This document shows, piece by piece, positions 62,948-64,000 of a stretch of DNA of 64,000 nucleotides. The DNA lies in the NCBI GenBank assembly GCA_963793005.1, contig CAWBYP010000002.1:868001-932000 (forward strand). The letters are read 5' to 3'. Origin of the DNA: RPQJ01 sp963793005 (GTDB taxonomy: Bacteria; Pseudomonadota; Gammaproteobacteria; Steroidobacterales; Steroidobacteraceae). Under the pieces are notes generated by a model. It was not told the origin of the DNA. It searched no databases and worked only from the letters and a program-made list of their open reading frames with translations. The position numbers were made by a program, and so were the translations under genes. The first letter of the stretch is position 1, and each line of letters starts with the position of its first letter.

Positions 62948-64000
62948 ATGCGTTACGCCATGTGCAGCGCAGCCCACAAGTCCTCGATCGAGCGGCCGTC
63001 CGACGGTCCCGCGGCCCTTGCGGAAAAGGTCGCACAGCTCCGCCAACTCTGCGGCCCCGGCGACGAAGCGATCGAAACCCACTTCGCGTGGATCTTCCTC
63101 GTCGGCGACCGGGCGCTGAAGCTGCGCAAGCCCGTGCGCCGGGAAACCATGGACTACCGCAGCATCGACCTGCGGCGAATCGATTCCGAGGAAGACGTCC
63201 GGCTGAACCGGCGGCTTGCCCCCGACGTGTACCTGCGCACGCTGCCGCTGGTGCGACGCGCAGACGGACGCATCGTGCCGGGCGGCACCGGGGAGATCGT
63301 GGACTGGCTGGTCGAAATGCGGCGCCTGGACCGGCAGCAGTTCCTGGACGCGGCCCTCGAACGAGGCGACGTATCGGCACCGATGCTGGACCGAGTTGCC
63401 GACATGCTTGCCGCCTTCTATGCGTCAGCCCCACCCGCCATTTCCGGAGCAGGCGAAATTGGACCACGAATTGCCGCGCAGGCTGCCGACAATGCGCGCG
63501 TGATAGAGACCCTGGACCCGCCGCGCGCTGCTCTTCTCGCGCGCTTGCAGCGCCTGGCGCTTGCAGCCCTCGAGCCCGTGCTGGAAGCGCGCGCAGCCGC
63601 GGGCTGCATCGTCGAGGGTCACGGAGACCTGAGGCCGGAGCACATTCTCGTGTCGGACCCGCCGGCCGTCATCGACTGCCTCGAGTTCGATCGCGACCTC
63701 CGCATCATGGACCGCGCCGAGGAGCTCTGTGTGCTCGAGATCGAGTGCGCTCGCATCGGTCACGCGGCGGCCGGCACCTGGTTGCTGGGGGCCTGCCTGG
63801 CCAGACTTCACGACCAGGCAACTGCCGCAGTGCTGGACTTCTACCGGAGTCACCGCGCGGCACACCGCGCGAAACTCTATGCCTGGAGGTCGGCGGAGCC
63901 TGACAACGGCTCGCCGCAGGACTGGCGCTCACGCGCCTCGGGTTATCTCGACTCCGCGCTGGAATCAGCGCGCCGGGCGACGGGTCAGCGTCGCTTCGGC
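62948..64000 (+). CDS. Aminoglycoside-phosphotransferase-like kinase, N-terminal part (3' end outside window)
   Basis: The frame is open from ATG 62948 to the window end (351 codons, no stop). Early residues FAWIFLVGDRALKLRKPV carry the ATP-binding lysine; the catalytic loop is VEGHGDLRPEHILV and the metal-binding segment is VIDCLEFDRDLR. This matches the APH-like family that is often fused to a C-terminal P-loop kinase domain; that second domain would lie beyond the window. Substrate unknown; antibiotic resistance is not implied. Confidence 0.78.
   Translation, partial: MRYAMCSAAHKSSIERPSDGPAALAEKVAQLRQLCGPGDEAIETHFAWIFLVGDRALKLRKPVRRETMDYRSIDLRRIDSEEDVRLNRRLAPDVYLRTLPLVRRADGRIVPGGTGEIVDWLVEMRRLDRQQFLDAALERGDVSAPMLDRVADMLAAFYASAPPAISGAGEIGPRIAAQAADNARVIETLDPPRAALLARLQRLALAALEPVLEARAAAGCIVEGHGDLRPEHILVSDPPAVIDCLEFDRDLRIMDRAEELCVLEIECARIGHAAAGTWLLGACLARLHDQATAAVLDFYRSHRAAHRAKLYAWRSAEPDNGSPQDWRSRASGYLDSALESARRATGQRRFG

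Noticed and set aside
62880..63467. Extension of the phosphoribosyltransferase frame upstream to 63467
   Set aside because: It runs opposite the phosphotransferase-like gene and has no family similarity before residue VSGHG.
62948..64000. Aminoglycoside-resistance gene
   Set aside because: Only the general APH-like fold motifs match. The context and sequence fit the chromosomal APH-like/P-loop family of unknown function.

Overview
The window is about 66% GC by eye, densely coded, and reads as a free-living gammaproteobacterium. The signs are a fused RlmKL rRNA methyltransferase, AceK next to isocitrate dehydrogenase, a Puu-type putrescine pathway, a Cus-type copper efflux system and a TorF-type porin. 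The genus cannot be named. No tRNA, rRNA, CRISPR array, insertion sequence or phage gene was seen. Many genes are coupled by 4-bp stop/start overlaps.

Layout. 1-4264 (+): an envelope redox operon with a hydrazine-synthase-alpha-like dihaem protein (5' end outside the window), an SH3-barrel protein, a second small barrel, a TlpA-like thioredoxin, a DUF4266 lipoprotein ending in CGCN, and a DUF3570 barrel. 4329-16110 (-): polyphosphate:AMP phosphotransferase, agmatine deiminase, a DUF2845 protein, then copper export (P-type ATPase, CusA, CusB, TolC-type channel and a small Cys/His protein). 16229-25185 (+): a BNR-repeat lipoprotein, icd, aceK, a GT39 glycosyltransferase, an exported kinase-like protein and an exported phosphatase fused to a second kinase-like domain. 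25219-41034 (-): a long run with a nucleotide-carrier-like protein plus its winged-helix/TPR regulator, three enzymes resembling methionine keto-acid salvage and transsulfuration, a ROK sugar kinase, PotIHGF polyamine uptake, putrescine aminotransferase, PuuA and PuuD. 41287-43932 (+): a second PuuA-like enzyme and PuuB. 43962-54763 (-): a GNAT-nitrilase fusion, an AmpG-like carrier, QueD, a MerR-regulated copper ATPase, RlmKL, a DnaQ-UvrC fusion and AguB. 54947-59030 (-): AckA, MaoC-Pta and PuuC. 59285-64000: an omega-aminotransferase (+), a TorF porin (-), a cupin (-), a phosphoribosyltransferase (-) and a phosphotransferase-like gene (+) cut by the window end.

How it fits together. AguA and AguB convert agmatine to putrescine. 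PotFGHI imports polyamines. SpuC (transamination) and PuuA-PuuB-PuuC-PuuD (gamma-glutamylation) both take putrescine towards GABA, so almost a complete agmatine/putrescine catabolic network lies in about 55 kb. Two separate copper systems use different N-terminal metal-binding modules. The least understood parts are the HzsA-like/DUF4266/DUF3570 operon, and the exported kinase-like protein next to a phosphatase-kinase fusion.
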